A DNA stretch of 64,000 nt from Bacteroidota bacterium (GCA_018267135.1 JAFDZA010000011.1:62001-126000); one strand, 5' to 3'; positions 31,866 through 41,722 are shown, counted from the first letter of the stretch. Made by a program: numbers and translations. Notes: a model not told the origin generated them from the letters alone.

Positions 31866-32594
31866 ATGAAAAGATTTATTGTGCTGGCTTTTTGGGGAAT
31901 AAGTTTGGGGGCAATGGCTCAGGCTGCCGATAGCTATGATTATAACTCCGAATTTAACTGGGGCATTAACAAAAATTCGTATGGCGGGTTAATTGGCGGG
32001 GTCATGTTTAAAAAAGCGAAAAGGTTAAATGATAAAATTTTTGAAACCTACGGCCTTGAGTTGATGAACGTAAAGAATCCACACGAAACAAGGATTCAAT
32101 CGATAGCCGGAAATTTTTTCATTTGGGGTAAATCAAATTATTTGTACGCCATTCGGTTGCAATATGGGAGAGATCGTATATTATTTAAAAAAGGACCCCA
32201 GCAAGGAGTTGAAGTAAAGGCTGTTTTTGCAGCCGGCCCCACCATTGGGGTAGTTACCCCATACTATGTGCAAGTGAGCAACGACCCCAATTCGTATTAT
32301 ACCTACAACGTGCCCTACTCAGGCCAGCAATACACCGAAATTCAAGGTACGGGCAATTTGTTTGAAGGAATAGGCCAGTCGAAAATACAGATGGGCGGCA
32401 ACCTGAAAATAGCATTGAATTTTGAGTTGGGTGTTGTAAAGAGCCAGGTAACAGGATTTGAGGCCGGGTTTTTATTAGATGCGTACTTTAAGAAAGTAAA
32501 ACTAATGGATTTTGGAGCCGGCAACCCCCCGGTAGAGAATTATGCCGTTTACCCTACCGTTTTTCTTACCATTTTTTACGGCAGCCGAAAATAA
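31866..32594 (+). CDS. Putative outer-membrane beta-barrel protein
   Basis: A 242-residue protein with signal peptide MKRFIVLAFWGISLGAMAQA. The mature protein consists of alternating polar and nonpolar strands (YLYAIRLQYGRDRILFK, GVEVKAVFAAGPTIGVV, KIALNFELGVVKSQVTGFEAGFL-like) and ends FLTIFYGSRK. A soft match to outer-membrane barrels of Bacteroidota; no named family recognised. It is followed 81 bp later by the SCO gene. Confidence 0.6.
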   Translation: MKRFIVLAFWGISLGAMAQAADSYDYNSEFNWGINKNSYGGLIGGVMFKKAKRLNDKIFETYGLELMNVKNPHETRIQSIAGNFFIWGKSNYLYAIRLQYGRDRILFKKGPQQGVEVKAVFAAGPTIGVVTPYYVQVSNDPNSYYTYNVPYSGQQYTEIQGTGNLFEGIGQSKIQMGGNLKIALNFELGVVKSQVTGFEAGFLLDAYFKKVKLMDFGAGNPPVENYAVYPTVFLTIFYGSRK

Positions 32595-32675
32595 GTTTTA
32601 ATCCAGCAACTTTTGTAGTAGTTAGAGAGGCCAGTAAAAAATAGACATGAGTATAATTGTAACCACGAAGAATTT

Positions 32676-33290
32676 ATGAAGAAAGATTTTTTTGGAATAA
32701 CCTTGATTGTTGGAGTGATGATGTTGACCGGTTGCAGCACACAGCCTACGCGACTTCCTTTTTTTGGCGAGCGCACCTTTAACGGGAAAGACACTTTGTA
32801 TCACACCATTGCCCCGTTTCAGTTTATAGATCAGGATAGTGTGGCCATAACCAATGCCACATTTAAAGATAAAATCTATGTGGCCGATTTCTTCTTTACT
32901 TCATGCCGCACCATTTGTCCAATTATGAAAACACAGATGCTACGTGTGTATGAGGCCACCCAAAGTATGCCCGATGTATTGATTCTTTCGCACACCATAG
33001 ATCCTGAATATGATACCGTAGCCTTGCTTCATGATTATGCCAACCGACTGGATGTAAAATCAGCCCGGTGGCATTTTGTGACAGGCGCCAAAGACTCTAT
33101 TTTTAAAATTGCCCAGACAAGCTACTTCGCTACGGCCATGGAAGACAAAACCGAGCCCGATGGATTTATCCATAGCGGTGCCTTTTTATTGATTGACAAA
33201 AAAGGAAGGCTCCGCGGAAAGTATGATGGTGCGCGGGAGGAAGACGTAAACCGGTTGATTGGGGACATTAAAATTTTAAGACAGGAATGA
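32676..33290 (+). CDS. SCO1/SenC-family copper chaperone lipoprotein
   Basis: A 204-residue protein. The N-terminus MKKDFFGITLIVGVMMLTGC has a lipobox with Cys20. The thioredoxin-like SCO fold has the copper site: CRTICP (CxxxC) in DFFFTSCRTICPIMKTQ, and the distal His in FIHSGAFLLIDKKGR. SCO proteins deliver copper to the CuA site of cytochrome oxidase. The stop overlaps the cytochrome c start by 4 bp, a functional pairing for the respiratory chain. Confidence 0.92.
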   Translation: MKKDFFGITLIVGVMMLTGCSTQPTRLPFFGERTFNGKDTLYHTIAPFQFIDQDSVAITNATFKDKIYVADFFFTSCRTICPIMKTQMLRVYEATQSMPDVLILSHTIDPEYDTVALLHDYANRLDVKSARWHFVTGAKDSIFKIAQTSYFATAMEDKTEPDGFIHSGAFLLIDKKGRLRGKYDGAREEDVNRLIGDIKILRQE

Positions 33291-33730
33291 ATTGGCCATT
33301 GGCTCGCCCATGGTGGGTTGTTTTTAGGGTAGGAATGGCTACATCGGTGATGTGCTTTTTCTCCTGCTCTTCGCACGACACCAAATTTCAACAATACTTT
33401 TCGCAAGGCCAGTCGCTTTACGAAAAACACTGCAGCAATTGTCATCAAAAAAACGGAGAAGGATTAAAGCGTTTATATCCGCCACTGGCCAACAGCGATT
33501 TTTTTAAAAAAAACCTCCCGGCTTCTATCTGTATTATGAAATACGGAATAGCAGGCGAGATGGAAGTAAATGGAGTTAAGTTTAATAAACCCATGCCCGG
33601 GGTTCCCTCGCTTACCGAACTGGAGCTGGCAGAGATTGCCACATATATAGCCAACGCTTGGGGCTCGGAAGATAGCCGGATAACGATTGAACAGGTTACC
33701 GAAGCACTGAAAAATTGTAAAACCCCATGA
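33287..33730 (+). CDS. Monoheme cytochrome c, probable lipoprotein
   Basis: A 147-residue protein with an N-terminal membrane segment and a lipobox-like CFFSC. The heme-binding motif is YEKHCSNCHQKNGEG, and the distal Met is likely in KFNKPMPGVPSLTELELAEI, followed by the C-terminal helix ATYIANAWG. A class I electron-transfer cytochrome on the periplasmic side. It is coupled to the SCO gene by a 4-bp overlap. Confidence 0.92.
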   Translation: MNWPLARPWWVVFRVGMATSVMCFFSCSSHDTKFQQYFSQGQSLYEKHCSNCHQKNGEGLKRLYPPLANSDFFKKNLPASICIMKYGIAGEMEVNGVKFNKPMPGVPSLTELELAEIATYIANAWGSEDSRITIEQVTEALKNCKTP

Positions 33731-33787
33731 TCTTCCAAATCAAATTTTTATTTATTGTGGCTTTTAGTTTAGTTTAACGGTTGGTTT

Positions 33788-34849
33788 ATGCAACTAAAAC
33801 GCCCCAATTACCGCCGGGTACTTATCTCGTCCCTGATCTTTACCTTTATCTATGGAGGCTTACTGGCGCTGCTCTTGCAGGTAGAAGGAGGGCTGCCCAA
33901 TAGTAAAATTAATACTACCCAGGATGCCATGTGGTATTTGGTAGAGACACTTACCACAGTAGGATATGGCGATGCCTTGCCCGTAACCTATTGGGGGCGT
34001 ATGATTGGTTTTGTATTTCTGCTTTCAAGTTTAGGCGTATATGGTTTTATTATCGGACAGATAGCAAATTTTATGAGTACACTTAGGGAAGAGAAGGCAT
34101 TGGGCCTGAATGGCACCAGCTTCAAAAATCATGTAGTGATCATTGGCTGGAATGAGTTTGGCCAATCGGTGATCAGCCACTTAATTGGGGCGGGCCGCCA
34201 GGTAGCGGTTATCACCAAAGACCGCGGTCATATTGATATCATCCGGGAGTATTATCCGCAGGATAAAGTTTTTACCCTATATTCTGATTATAATAATTTC
34301 GACCAGCTTGAAAAAGCGAACATCCAACAGGCATCTATTGTATTTGTGAATCTCAACGATGATACTGAAAAACTGGTGTACATCATCAACATCAAAAAAC
34401 ACTTTGCTAATCTCAATTATGTGGTTACGCTCGACAACGGAAACCTGAAAAGCACCTTTGAACATGCCGGGGTAACCTATACCATTTCCAAAAATGAAAT
34501 TTCTTCCAAACTTTTGGCCAGCTATATCTACGAACCCGATGTGGCCTATTTTAGTGAAGAATTGATGGCGTTTGCCCATCAGGAGGATGAATATGATATG
34601 AAGCAGTTTTCGGTAAAACCGGATAATGCTTTTGTGAATACTCCGTACGACAAGGCATTTTTTGAATTAAAGAAAGATTACAACGTGGTACTTATCGGGC
34701 TGGTAAAAAAAGTAAACGGCCAACGCAAGTTGCTGAAAAACCCCGAGGGCAATCTAAAGATAGAGGCGGGCGATTACCTGGTCATGCTGATGGATGGAAA
34801 AGGCAGAGATAAACTGGCCAAACTCTTTAAGCTCGAAGAAGGTATATAG
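33788..34849 (+). CDS. Two-TM potassium channel with RCK (TrkA-N/TrkA-C) domains
   Basis: A 353-residue protein. An inner helix and pore region carry the K+ selectivity filter in ETLTTVGYGDALP (about residue 58), flanked by hydrophobic segments. The cytoplasmic part has the Rossmann-like RCK domain (HVVIIGWNEFGQSVISHLI, AVITKDRGHIDII) and a TrkA-C domain from about residue 265. The nucleotide-binding glycine motif reads GWNEFG rather than the full GxGxxG, similar to ligand-modified RCK domains. It gates K+ flow in response to nucleotides or ions; the ligand cannot be told. Confidence 0.9.
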   Translation: MQLKRPNYRRVLISSLIFTFIYGGLLALLLQVEGGLPNSKINTTQDAMWYLVETLTTVGYGDALPVTYWGRMIGFVFLLSSLGVYGFIIGQIANFMSTLREEKALGLNGTSFKNHVVIIGWNEFGQSVISHLIGAGRQVAVITKDRGHIDIIREYYPQDKVFTLYSDYNNFDQLEKANIQQASIVFVNLNDDTEKLVYIINIKKHFANLNYVVTLDNGNLKSTFEHAGVTYTISKNEISSKLLASYIYEPDVAYFSEELMAFAHQEDEYDMKQFSVKPDNAFVNTPYDKAFFELKKDYNVVLIGLVKKVNGQRKLLKNPEGNLKIEAGDYLVMLMDGKGRDKLAKLFKLEEGI

Positions 34850-34876
34850 AATCTGAGGGTTCTCTCAGAAAATAAT

Positions 34877-35716
34877 TTATCGGATCATTCGCAGGAGCGT
34901 GCTCAATTTAGATTTCAGGATTCTCCGGTCCACAATAAAATCCAAAAATCCGTGCTCCAAAACAAATTCAGAACTTTGAAACCCTTTGGGTAAATCTTTG
35001 CCTATGGTTTCGCGTATTACCCGCGGGCCGGCAAACCCTATCAGGGCATTGGGCTCGGCAATATTAAAATCGCCCAGCATGGCATACGAAGCCGTTACTC
35101 CACCAGTAGTGGGGTCGGTAAGTAGCGAGATATAAGGAATCTTAGCCTCATCTAATAAGGCAATACGGGCCGAAGTTTTGGCCATTTGCATTAACGACAG
35201 ACCAGCCTCCATCATACGGGCGCCTCCCGAGCGGGAGATCATTAAAAACGGTGCATTGGTTTTTAGCGAATGATCCATAGCGCGCGCAATTTTTTCGCCC
35301 ACTACGGAGCCCATCGAGCCACCAATGAATGTAAAGTCCATACAGGCTATAACAATATCCTGTCCTTCCATCTTACCATAGGCTGTACGCACGGCATCTT
35401 TCAACTGCGATTTAGCCTGCGATTCTTTTATGCGTTTGGGGTAGGGCTTGGTATCTACAAACTTCAAAGGATCCCCCGACTCCAGCGTGGTATCCAACTC
35501 GGTAAATTCGTTATTATCAAAAAGAATTTCGAAGTATTCTTTTGATCCGATCTTTACGTGGTACTCTTCTTCCGGAACTACGTAAGCATTGTTTTTTAGC
35601 TCACGTGTATGAATAATTTTTCCGGCCGGAGATTTAAACCATAACCCATCGGGCACTTCGCGTTTGGCTTCAGTTGGGGTTAATATTCCTTTGTCGGTCC
35701 GTTTAAACCAAGGCAT
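34877..35716 (-). CDS. accD: Acetyl-CoA carboxylase carboxyltransferase subunit beta, zinc ribbon lost
   Basis: A 279-residue protein. The carboxyltransferase core is intact ([73 protein letters not shown]). It transfers the carboxyl group from biotin to acetyl-CoA together with AccA. In E. coli the N-terminus binds zinc through four cysteines in CPxCGK...CPxCGYH. Here the same region reads FKSPAGK...YVVPEEEYH: Ser29, Val47 and Glu49/50 stand where Cys are expected and one position is deleted. The zinc ribbon is therefore absent. The start is ATG 35716. Confidence 0.93.
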   Translation of the reverse strand: MPWFKRTDKGILTPTEAKREVPDGLWFKSPAGKIIHTRELKNNAYVVPEEEYHVKIGSKEYFEILFDNNEFTELDTTLESGDPLKFVDTKPYPKRIKESQAKSQLKDAVRTAYGKMEGQDIVIACMDFTFIGGSMGSVVGEKIARAMDHSLKTNAPFLMISRSGGARMMEAGLSLMQMAKTSARIALLDEAKIPYISLLTDPTTGGVTASYAMLGDFNIAEPNALIGFAGPRVIRETIGKDLPKGFQSSEFVLEHGFLDFIVDRRILKSKLSTLLRMIR

Positions 35717-35754
35717 ATTTTTAGTTTGTCAATGAATCAATTTCAAATGAATGC

Positions 35755-36828
35755 TTAAGCCACATCAATGGTCTTATCCAAATAAACATCTTGTATGGTG
35801 TTCAATATTTCTACCCCTTCTTTCAGGGGACGCTGAAAGGCTTTTCTCCCGGAGATAAGCCCCATGCCACCGGCTCGCTTGTTGATGACGGCCGTGCGCA
35901 CGGCATCGGCCATGTCGCTGGCTCCTTTGCTGTCGCCCCCGGAGTTGATTAACCCCGCCCGACCCATATAGCAATTCGCTACTTGGTAACGGCACAGATC
36001 AATAGGATGGTTGGTTGTTAACTCAGTATAAATGCGTTCATCCAGTTTTCCGTAGCTGCTTCCTCCGGTGTTTAATGCCTTATAGCCGCCATTGTTTTCA
36101 GCTAATTTTTGTTTGATAATATCGGCCTGAATAGTAACGCCTAAATGATTGGCCTGACCGGTTAAGTCAGCAGACACATGATAGTCTATGCCGTCTTTTT
36201 TAAAGGCATTGTTACGTGTGTAGCACCACAGAATGGTAGCCATGCCTAAGCTGTGGGCTTCTTCAAAAGCTTTGGCTACCTCCTGTATTTGCCGCGTAGA
36301 ATTATCCGATCCGAAGTAGATGGTAGCACCAATGGCAACCGAGCCTAAGTTCCAGGCATCGCGCACGGATCCAAACATAATTTGGTCAGCTTTGTTAGGG
36401 TAAGTAAGTAATTCGTTGTGGTTTACTTTTACGATGAAAGGAATTTTGTGAGCATACTTGCGCGACATTAATGCCAGCCCGCCAAATGTAGTGGCTACGG
36501 CATTGCATCCCCCTTCAATGGCCAGCTTTATAATATTTTCCGGATCAAAATAAATTGGGTTCTTCGCAAAGGAAGCGCCTGCGCTATGTTCTATGCCTTG
36601 ATCTATGGGAAGGATGGAAAGGAAGCCGGTATTAGCCAGCCGGCCGGTTCCAAATAAAGTCTGTAAACTTCTCAGAGTTTGTGTATTGCGGTTAGAGGTA
36701 GAAAAAATCTGATCTACAAAATCCGGATTGGGCAAATGAAGTTGGTCTTTCGAAATAGTTTTACTGCGGTGTGTTAGCAGAGATTCGGCATCTTTGCCAA
36801 GCAGTTCGGTAATTTTATTATTGGCCAT
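35755..36828 (-). CDS. fbaB: Fructose-bisphosphate aldolase class I, DhnA/FbaB type
   Basis: A 357-residue protein with the class I DhnA signature: [51 protein letters not shown], and the Schiff-base lysine region [14 protein letters not shown]. It cleaves fructose 1,6-bisphosphate in glycolysis and gluconeogenesis without a metal. The archaeal-type class I aldolase is found in many Bacteroidota. It is 38 bp upstream of accD on the same strand. Confidence 0.93.
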   Translation of the reverse strand: MANNKITELLGKDAESLLTHRSKTISKDQLHLPNPDFVDQIFSTSNRNTQTLRSLQTLFGTGRLANTGFLSILPIDQGIEHSAGASFAKNPIYFDPENIIKLAIEGGCNAVATTFGGLALMSRKYAHKIPFIVKVNHNELLTYPNKADQIMFGSVRDAWNLGSVAIGATIYFGSDNSTRQIQEVAKAFEEAHSLGMATILWCYTRNNAFKKDGIDYHVSADLTGQANHLGVTIQADIIKQKLAENNGGYKALNTGGSSYGKLDERIYTELTTNHPIDLCRYQVANCYMGRAGLINSGGDSKGASDMADAVRTAVINKRAGGMGLISGRKAFQRPLKEGVEILNTIQDVYLDKTIDVA

Positions 36829-36910
36829 AGTGTTTATTACTGTTCTTTAAAAATGGTTGACAAAGATAGTGTTTAACGAGGTGCTGCCCAAAGACGGAAC
36901 ACCCGCACTA

Positions 36911-36944
36911 AAAATGAAAAACCCATTTCGAGTTTGAAATGGGT
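36911..36944 (-). terminator. Intrinsic terminator of rplS
   Basis: A perfect 9-bp stem, ACCCATTTC (36921-36929) and GAAATGGGT (36936-36944), with a 6-nt loop. On the minus strand it is followed by a T-rich tract (36911-36920). It lies 21 bp after the rplS stop and before fbaB. Confidence 0.85.
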
Positions 36945-36964
36945 GTGTTTTGGTTTCTTTCAGA

Positions 36965-37339
36965 TCAGGCTGCACTGGTGGTTGCAGTAAGTTTTTCTTT
37001 AATCCTGGCACTCTTACCTTGGCGGCCACGCAGATAGTATAATTTGGCTCTGCGTACCTTACCAGATTTAATAACTTCTATTTTATCAATACTCGGGCTT
37101 AGAATGGGAAATATTCTTTCTACGCCTACTCCATTAGAAACTTTTCTTACTGAGAAGCTTTCTCCGTTGGTTCCTTTGCCGCGGTGGTAGATAACCGTGC
37201 CCTGAAACTGCTGAATGCGATCTTTATTGCCTTCGCTGATTTTTACGTGCACGTTAATGGTGTCACCGGGGTTAAAACTGGTGATGGCGGCTCGTTTGGA
37301 GGCCAGCTCCTGTTCTGCTATTTTCATTAAATCAGCCAT
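36965..37339 (-). CDS. rplS: 50S ribosomal protein L19
   Basis: A 124-residue protein, the normal length of L19. [20 protein letters not shown] then [37 protein letters not shown] and [20 protein letters not shown] are diagnostic. It sits at the 30S-50S interface. It is downstream of trmD, 104 bp away, with its own promoter; rpsP and rimM, its usual neighbours, are not here. Confidence 0.97.
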   Translation of the reverse strand: MADLMKIAEQELASKRAAITSFNPGDTINVHVKISEGNKDRIQQFQGTVIYHRGKGTNGESFSVRKVSNGVGVERIFPILSPSIDKIEVIKSGKVRRAKLYYLRGRQGKSARIKEKLTATTSAA

Positions 37340-37365
37340 AAAACTCGTTTTTTTAAAATGGACTG

Positions 37366-37373
37366 CAAATGTA
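37366..37373 (-). promoter_or_regulatory. Likely -7 promoter element of rplS
   Basis: TACATTTG on the minus strand matches the Bacteroidota -7 element exactly; the ATG of rplS is 27 bp downstream. A partial -33 (TTCG) lies 19 bp upstream. Confidence 0.45.
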
Positions 37374-37443
37374 TTGGAAGAATCTTAAAAAACGAAGGAG
37401 TGTTCTAAATTTTTGAAATCCAATATTGGTAGAATGTTGTTTT

Positions 37444-38115
37444 TTAGAGCAATTTAGGCCTTCTGGCCTCGGTACGCTTAACAGATTCCTGATGACGCCA
37501 TTCATTTATTTTTGCTTCATGCCCCGAAAGGAGCACATCGGGCACTTTCCAGCCGTTAAATTCGGCCGGTCTGGTATAAACCGGAGGGGCTACTAATCCA
37601 TCTTGAAAGGAATCGGAAAGAGCCGAAGATTCGTCATTCAATACTCCGGGCAGGAGCCGGATCATGGCATCGCTTAAAACAGCTGCGGCCAATTCGCCCC
37701 CGGATAAGACATAATCGCCAATGCTGATTTCGCGGGTAATTAAATGCTCGCGCACGCGCTCATCCACCCCCTTGTAATGGCCGCATAACAGGATAAGATT
37801 TTTTTTCAGGCTCAGTTGATTAGCCAGTGCTTGTGTTAATAATTCTCCATCGGGGCTCATATAGATCACTTCATCGTAGGGCCGTTCGTTTTTTAAAAAC
37901 GAAATACACCGATGGATGGGCTCAATAGTCATTACCATCCCGGCCCCCCCGCCAAAGGCATAATCATCGGTGGACTTGTGTTTATCGAGCGAGTATGCCC
38001 GTAGGTTGTGCACGACTACTTCTACTATTTTTTTGTCTTGCGCTCTTTTTAAAATCGAGTCAGAAAAAGGACTTTCCAAAAGCTGGGGCAGGCAAGTGAT
38101 GATGTCTATTCGCAT
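37444..38115 (-). CDS. trmD: tRNA (guanine37-N1)-methyltransferase
   Basis: A 223-residue SPOUT methyltransferase. Key blocks are [34 protein letters not shown] (knot and SAM loop), [15 protein letters not shown] and [21 protein letters not shown]. It makes m1G37 and prevents frameshifting. Start ATG 38115. The leader is unusual: the ATG is preceded by a 13-bp inverted repeat (38129-38195). Confidence 0.97.
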   Translation of the reverse strand: MRIDIITCLPQLLESPFSDSILKRAQDKKIVEVVVHNLRAYSLDKHKSTDDYAFGGGAGMVMTIEPIHRCISFLKNERPYDEVIYMSPDGELLTQALANQLSLKKNLILLCGHYKGVDERVREHLITREISIGDYVLSGGELAAAVLSDAMIRLLPGVLNDESSALSDSFQDGLVAPPVYTRPAEFNGWKVPDVLLSGHEAKINEWRHQESVKRTEARRPKLL

Positions 38116-38128
38116 GAGGATAAAAAAG

Positions 38129-38195
38129 GGTTAATGGTTAAGAGCAGATAGCGTACCATAAGGTGCCGAAAACAATTTGCAATTAACCATTAACC
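38129..38195 (-). terminator. 13-bp perfect inverted repeat with a long loop, before trmD
   Basis: GGTTAATGGTTAA (38129-38141) and TTAACCATTAACC (38183-38195) are perfect complements separated by 41 nt. On the minus strand the second arm is followed by CTTTTTTAT, a T tract 14 bp before the trmD ATG. It could end M28 peptidase transcripts, or act as a leader structure or protein-binding site for trmD. Confidence 0.45.
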
Positions 38196-38205
38196 TGAGA
38201 TAAAA

Positions 38206-39714
38206 CTATTTTTTATCTACTGAAATCCGATTATCGCGGTTCGCCAGTTCCCATGCGGTATAAAAAACAATTTTGCCACGCTTGGCAAGCAAATCAAAAT
38301 CAATTTTGCTTACTTCATCGCTGGGCTTGTGGTAGTCTTCATGAATGCCGTCAAAATAAAATACGATGGGCACGTTGTTTTTAGCAAAATTCCAGTGGTC
38401 GCTGCGCTTGTATAAGTTAGAGGGATGTTTTTCATCGTTATAGGTATAGTCGAAATCAAGCTTTGTGTAGGTTTTATTATTGCGCTCGTTAATTTCGTGC
38501 AGTTCACTTGATAATTTATCTGAGCCGATTACGTACACATAATCGGGTTTGCCGGCATGTTCAGGGTCTCTTCTACCCACCATGTCGATGTTCAGATCGG
38601 CTACGGTATTGGCTAACGGATAAATAGGGTGTTCTACATAATATTGCGAACCAAAGAGGCCTTCCTCTTCGCCCGTTACTGTCATAAACAAAATACTTCT
38701 GCGTGGCCCGTGTCCGTCTTTTTTTGCTTGGGCAAAAACTTTGGCCAACTGAAGGATGCTTACGGTGCCTGAGCCGTCATCGTCTGCACCATTGTTTACT
38801 TTATCATCTCCCTGATGTTGCAATCCAATATGGTCGAAATGCGCAGAGAGTACAATTACTTCGTCCTTTTTGTCGGTGCCTTCTAAAAAGCCCACTATGT
38901 TTTCTGATTTGACGATTTTGGTTTCAACAGCTACATGATAAACTACGCGGCCGGGTTTAATTTTAGCTAATGGTTTTTTGGCAGCCGGCTCTTTGGCGGC
39001 TTTTTCCAGTTTTTCAAAAGGAGTGTTTACTATTTTAGAAGCTACTTCCTGATTGATTAAAAACATGCCTTTGTTGGCGTTGTTGGGGTCGGGCTTATTA
39101 AGCGATAAAGTGTTTCCGCTAAAATATGATTTTAGCTGAGTGGCAAAAGGAGCATACTCTTCCGGCTTGCCTGCACCAACGGCCAAGATCATCCGCGCCC
39201 CTTTTTCGCGCAAAGCGGCACTTGTTTTTCGCAAGGAGCCAAAGACACTGAAATTAAGACCATCGAGCAGAACGATAACGGCTTTGTCTTTTACATTAAG
39301 GTAAGCCAGATCGGCATCGGTGGCTTTGCCTACAAATACAGCTTCTACTGAAATTTCCCCCTCGGTAGACGCTTGCCCCATATAAACCACTTCGTTGAAG
39401 TTGGCATATTTTACTGTGCCCGATTTAATGTAGGCATCAGACGTGCGCGAAGAAGATAACTCTATCGGCATGTAATACGAACCATTAGCCGGAACGGCCA
39501 ACCCTACCGTTTCAAAATGATTGGCAATAAAAGCGGCTGCCATCTTTTGGCCGCGCGAGCCGGTGTACCTTCCTTCAAGCGCATCGGAGGCGATAATGGT
39601 TAGGTTTTCTTTAAGGTCGGCCGGGGTAATCATTTCGGCATAACGTGTGGCTACAGGCTCTTGCGCAAAAACCGAAGATGAAATGAGTAGAAATAGAAAT
39701 AGTATTTTTTTCAT
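38206..39714 (-). CDS. M28 family aminopeptidase, exported
   Basis: A 502-residue protein with signal peptide MKKILFLFLLISSSVFAQ. A PA-type insert domain spans about residues 110-250 (AVFVGKATDADLAYLNV). The M28 catalytic domain has the di-zinc ligands: VLSAHFDHIG, NNGADDDGSGTVS, VTGEEEGLFGSQYY, NIDMVGR and KRSDHWNF. It removes N-terminal residues from peptides in the periplasm. It lies 37 bp downstream of the sugar kinase gene. Confidence 0.92.
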   Translation of the reverse strand: MKKILFLFLLISSSVFAQEPVATRYAEMITPADLKENLTIIASDALEGRYTGSRGQKMAAAFIANHFETVGLAVPANGSYYMPIELSSSRTSDAYIKSGTVKYANFNEVVYMGQASTEGEISVEAVFVGKATDADLAYLNVKDKAVIVLLDGLNFSVFGSLRKTSAALREKGARMILAVGAGKPEEYAPFATQLKSYFSGNTLSLNKPDPNNANKGMFLINQEVASKIVNTPFEKLEKAAKEPAAKKPLAKIKPGRVVYHVAVETKIVKSENIVGFLEGTDKKDEVIVLSAHFDHIGLQHQGDDKVNNGADDDGSGTVSILQLAKVFAQAKKDGHGPRRSILFMTVTGEEEGLFGSQYYVEHPIYPLANTVADLNIDMVGRRDPEHAGKPDYVYVIGSDKLSSELHEINERNNKTYTKLDFDYTYNDEKHPSNLYKRSDHWNFAKNNVPIVFYFDGIHEDYHKPSDEVSKIDFDLLAKRGKIVFYTAWELANRDNRISVDKK

Positions 39715-39751
39715 AAATGAATGTTAAAAATGAAGGCCAAAGGTAAAAATT

Positions 39752-40777
39752 TTAGACAACCTCACGATGAATTAACGCGAGCAACCTCAATTGATTAGAA
39801 GCCCGAACCAGGTTTTGTTGCGGGTAGGTAATGTGGTAGTAGGTATTGCCCCGTAAATAATCAGCCAGAAAACGCAATGCCATAATGTAGGTCATCATCT
39901 TGCCGGCAAACGGAATGGATTTTTTTTCTTCCGTAGTAAGTACCGAATTCATTTCAGACAGGTATCCGTCCAATAACGCTTCGTATATTTCTTTTCGAAA
40001 CACAATCTTATCCAGGTTTTTTTCTTCTTCACTAACCGGGCTCACAAACGTGCGCACCATATCGCCCAGGTCGTAAATAAAATAGCCGGGCATAAGGGTA
40101 TCTAAGTCAATAGCACATACGGCTTTTCGCGAAAGCGAGTCGAATAAAATATTATTGATCTTCGTATCGTTGTGAGTAACGCGCAAGAGCAGCGAGCTAC
40201 CCCGGATTAAGTGTTGGTATTCAGTTACTAAAAAATGAAATGTCCGGGCTTGCTCAATTTCGTGTTGTGCGGTTTGCACACATTCTCTGCTGGTCTTTTG
40301 TAAGGCTTCGTCAAACTGCTCATATCGCCAGGCTAAATCATGGAAGCGCGGCAGCGTAGGCTGAAACTGAGCTACATCGATTCCGTTTAAATTTCGGGCG
40401 AGCGCTCCAAAGCCTTTTGCCGCTTCATAGGCATCGGCCACCGAGGCCACTTCGTTCATGGTAAAGGTGTTTTCAATCATTTCGTACAAGCGCCAGGGAA
40501 AGCCCTCAGTATCAAAATACAGATCATTGCCGGCCATATCTGGCAAGGTTTTGGGAAACCGAAATTGAGGATGTTTTTCGCTTAAATAGTTGAAGGCCAT
40601 CCGGTGGTTTTGGGCGATGGTCTCCGGCTGTGTGAAAACCTGAATATTAACACGCTGCAAAACAAAATTCTTAAACCCCGATACGCTAAATGTTTTATGA
40701 ATGTGGCCCGAGCCCAGGGGAGTAATTTTAACTTCGCCAGCAATAAAATGCCGGATTACTTCGTCCGGAGCAATCAT
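39752..40777 (-). CDS. Phosphotransferase-family sugar kinase (N-acetylhexosamine kinase-like)
   Basis: About 341 residues of the APH/choline-kinase fold. ITPLGSGHIHKTFSV is the nucleotide loop, LRVTHNDTKINNILFD is the catalytic HxDxxxxN motif and AIDLDTLMPGYFIYDLGDMV contains the metal-binding Asp. Proteins of this type next to a nucleotidyltransferase are N-acetylhexosamine 1-kinase (NahK)-like. I choose ATG 40775-40777 (MIAPDEVIR); its A overlaps the stop of the upstream gene (TAATG). Earlier in-frame codons are unlikely. It probably phosphorylates a sugar at C1. Confidence 0.85.
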   Translation of the reverse strand: MIAPDEVIRHFIAGEVKITPLGSGHIHKTFSVSGFKNFVLQRVNIQVFTQPETIAQNHRMAFNYLSEKHPQFRFPKTLPDMAGNDLYFDTEGFPWRLYEMIENTFTMNEVASVADAYEAAKGFGALARNLNGIDVAQFQPTLPRFHDLAWRYEQFDEALQKTSRECVQTAQHEIEQARTFHFLVTEYQHLIRGSSLLLRVTHNDTKINNILFDSLSRKAVCAIDLDTLMPGYFIYDLGDMVRTFVSPVSEEEKNLDKIVFRKEIYEALLDGYLSEMNSVLTTEEKKSIPFAGKMMTYIMALRFLADYLRGNTYYHITYPQQNLVRASNQLRLLALIHREVV

Positions 40778-41679
40778 TACCAAAGTTTGTTGGGGTACAT
40801 ACCTTGTTTTACCAAGGCGTTGATTTTTGCCGAAACAATTTCCTTGTCTTCTTTGTAGGTTACGCCAAACCAAATATTTCCTCCGGATAAAATTTTTACC
40901 TTTCCCTGGCCGGTTTTAATCATCTCATTAACCACCAGCGGAATAAAAAATTCTGATTTTATATTTTGATGATTGGCTTGTAAAAAATCAGAAAAATAGT
41001 TTTCAGTAAGCGATAAAATGCTTGGATGAAATCCCCAAAAGTTCATAGAGGTGGGGGTTTCCGGAGCCAGCACGCGGTCGCCTTCTTTTTCTTTGGAAAT
41101 AATTTTGCCGTTTTCGCGCACAATGGTAGTTCTTTCTACTACACTTTTTAAAAAACCCTGCTCATCGCGTTCGCCACAGCCACGTGAGACGCTGCCATGG
41201 TCGGAGAGTACGTTTTTTAAGGTATAGCCCACCATGGCATGAGCCGAATTTTCATGTTTAAAAAAATCGGCTGTGGCGGCAAAGGCATCAAGTCCATAAA
41301 AATCGTCTGCATTGATGACGGCAAAAGGCTCATCGATTACATCTTTAGCGCAAAGCATGGCGTGACTGGTGCCCCATGGCTTGGTGCGCTCGGGGTTTAG
41401 AAACTTGGCCGGCACATACGAATCTAATTCCTGGTTAACAAACACCACATCTACCTTGCCCTGAAGCCGGGGTAAGAAAATTTCTTCTACTGTATCGCGT
41501 ATCTCTTGGCGTACGATAAACACTACCTTATTAAAACCTGCCCGGATGGCATCGTACAGTGAGTAATCCATAATCGTTTCGCCCGAGGGACCAAAGCCAT
41601 CAATCTGTTTGATGCCTCCGTAGCGGCTACCGATGCCGGCCGCCAGCACTAATAATGTAAGTCTTTTACCCGCAGCCAT
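40777..41679 (-). CDS. Sugar-1-phosphate nucleotidyltransferase
   Basis: A 300-residue protein. The Rossmann-type signature LLVLAAGIGSRYGGIKQIDG is the nucleotide-binding loop, followed by FGPSGETIMDYSLYDAIRAGF, VINADDFYGLDAF (metal-ligand Asp) and MLVGYTLKNVLSDHG-like sequence. It joins NTP and a sugar-1-phosphate to give an NDP-sugar and pyrophosphate. It is coupled 1-nt to the kinase gene downstream, which would supply the sugar-1-phosphate. The sugar is not known. Confidence 0.87.
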   Translation of the reverse strand: MAAGKRLTLLVLAAGIGSRYGGIKQIDGFGPSGETIMDYSLYDAIRAGFNKVVFIVRQEIRDTVEEIFLPRLQGKVDVVFVNQELDSYVPAKFLNPERTKPWGTSHAMLCAKDVIDEPFAVINADDFYGLDAFAATADFFKHENSAHAMVGYTLKNVLSDHGSVSRGCGERDEQGFLKSVVERTTIVRENGKIISKEKEGDRVLAPETPTSMNFWGFHPSILSLTENYFSDFLQANHQNIKSEFFIPLVVNEMIKTGQGKVKILSGGNIWFGVTYKEDKEIVSAKINALVKQGMYPNKLW

Positions 41680-41722
41680 TGTAGTTTGAATTTTTTGAAT
41701 TAAATCGAACGAATTTCATTAC

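Noticed and set aside
34852..34869. Six-base-pair hairpin (TCTGAG/CTCAGA) between the K+ channel and accD
   Set aside because: Too short a stem and no strong T tract; may be chance.
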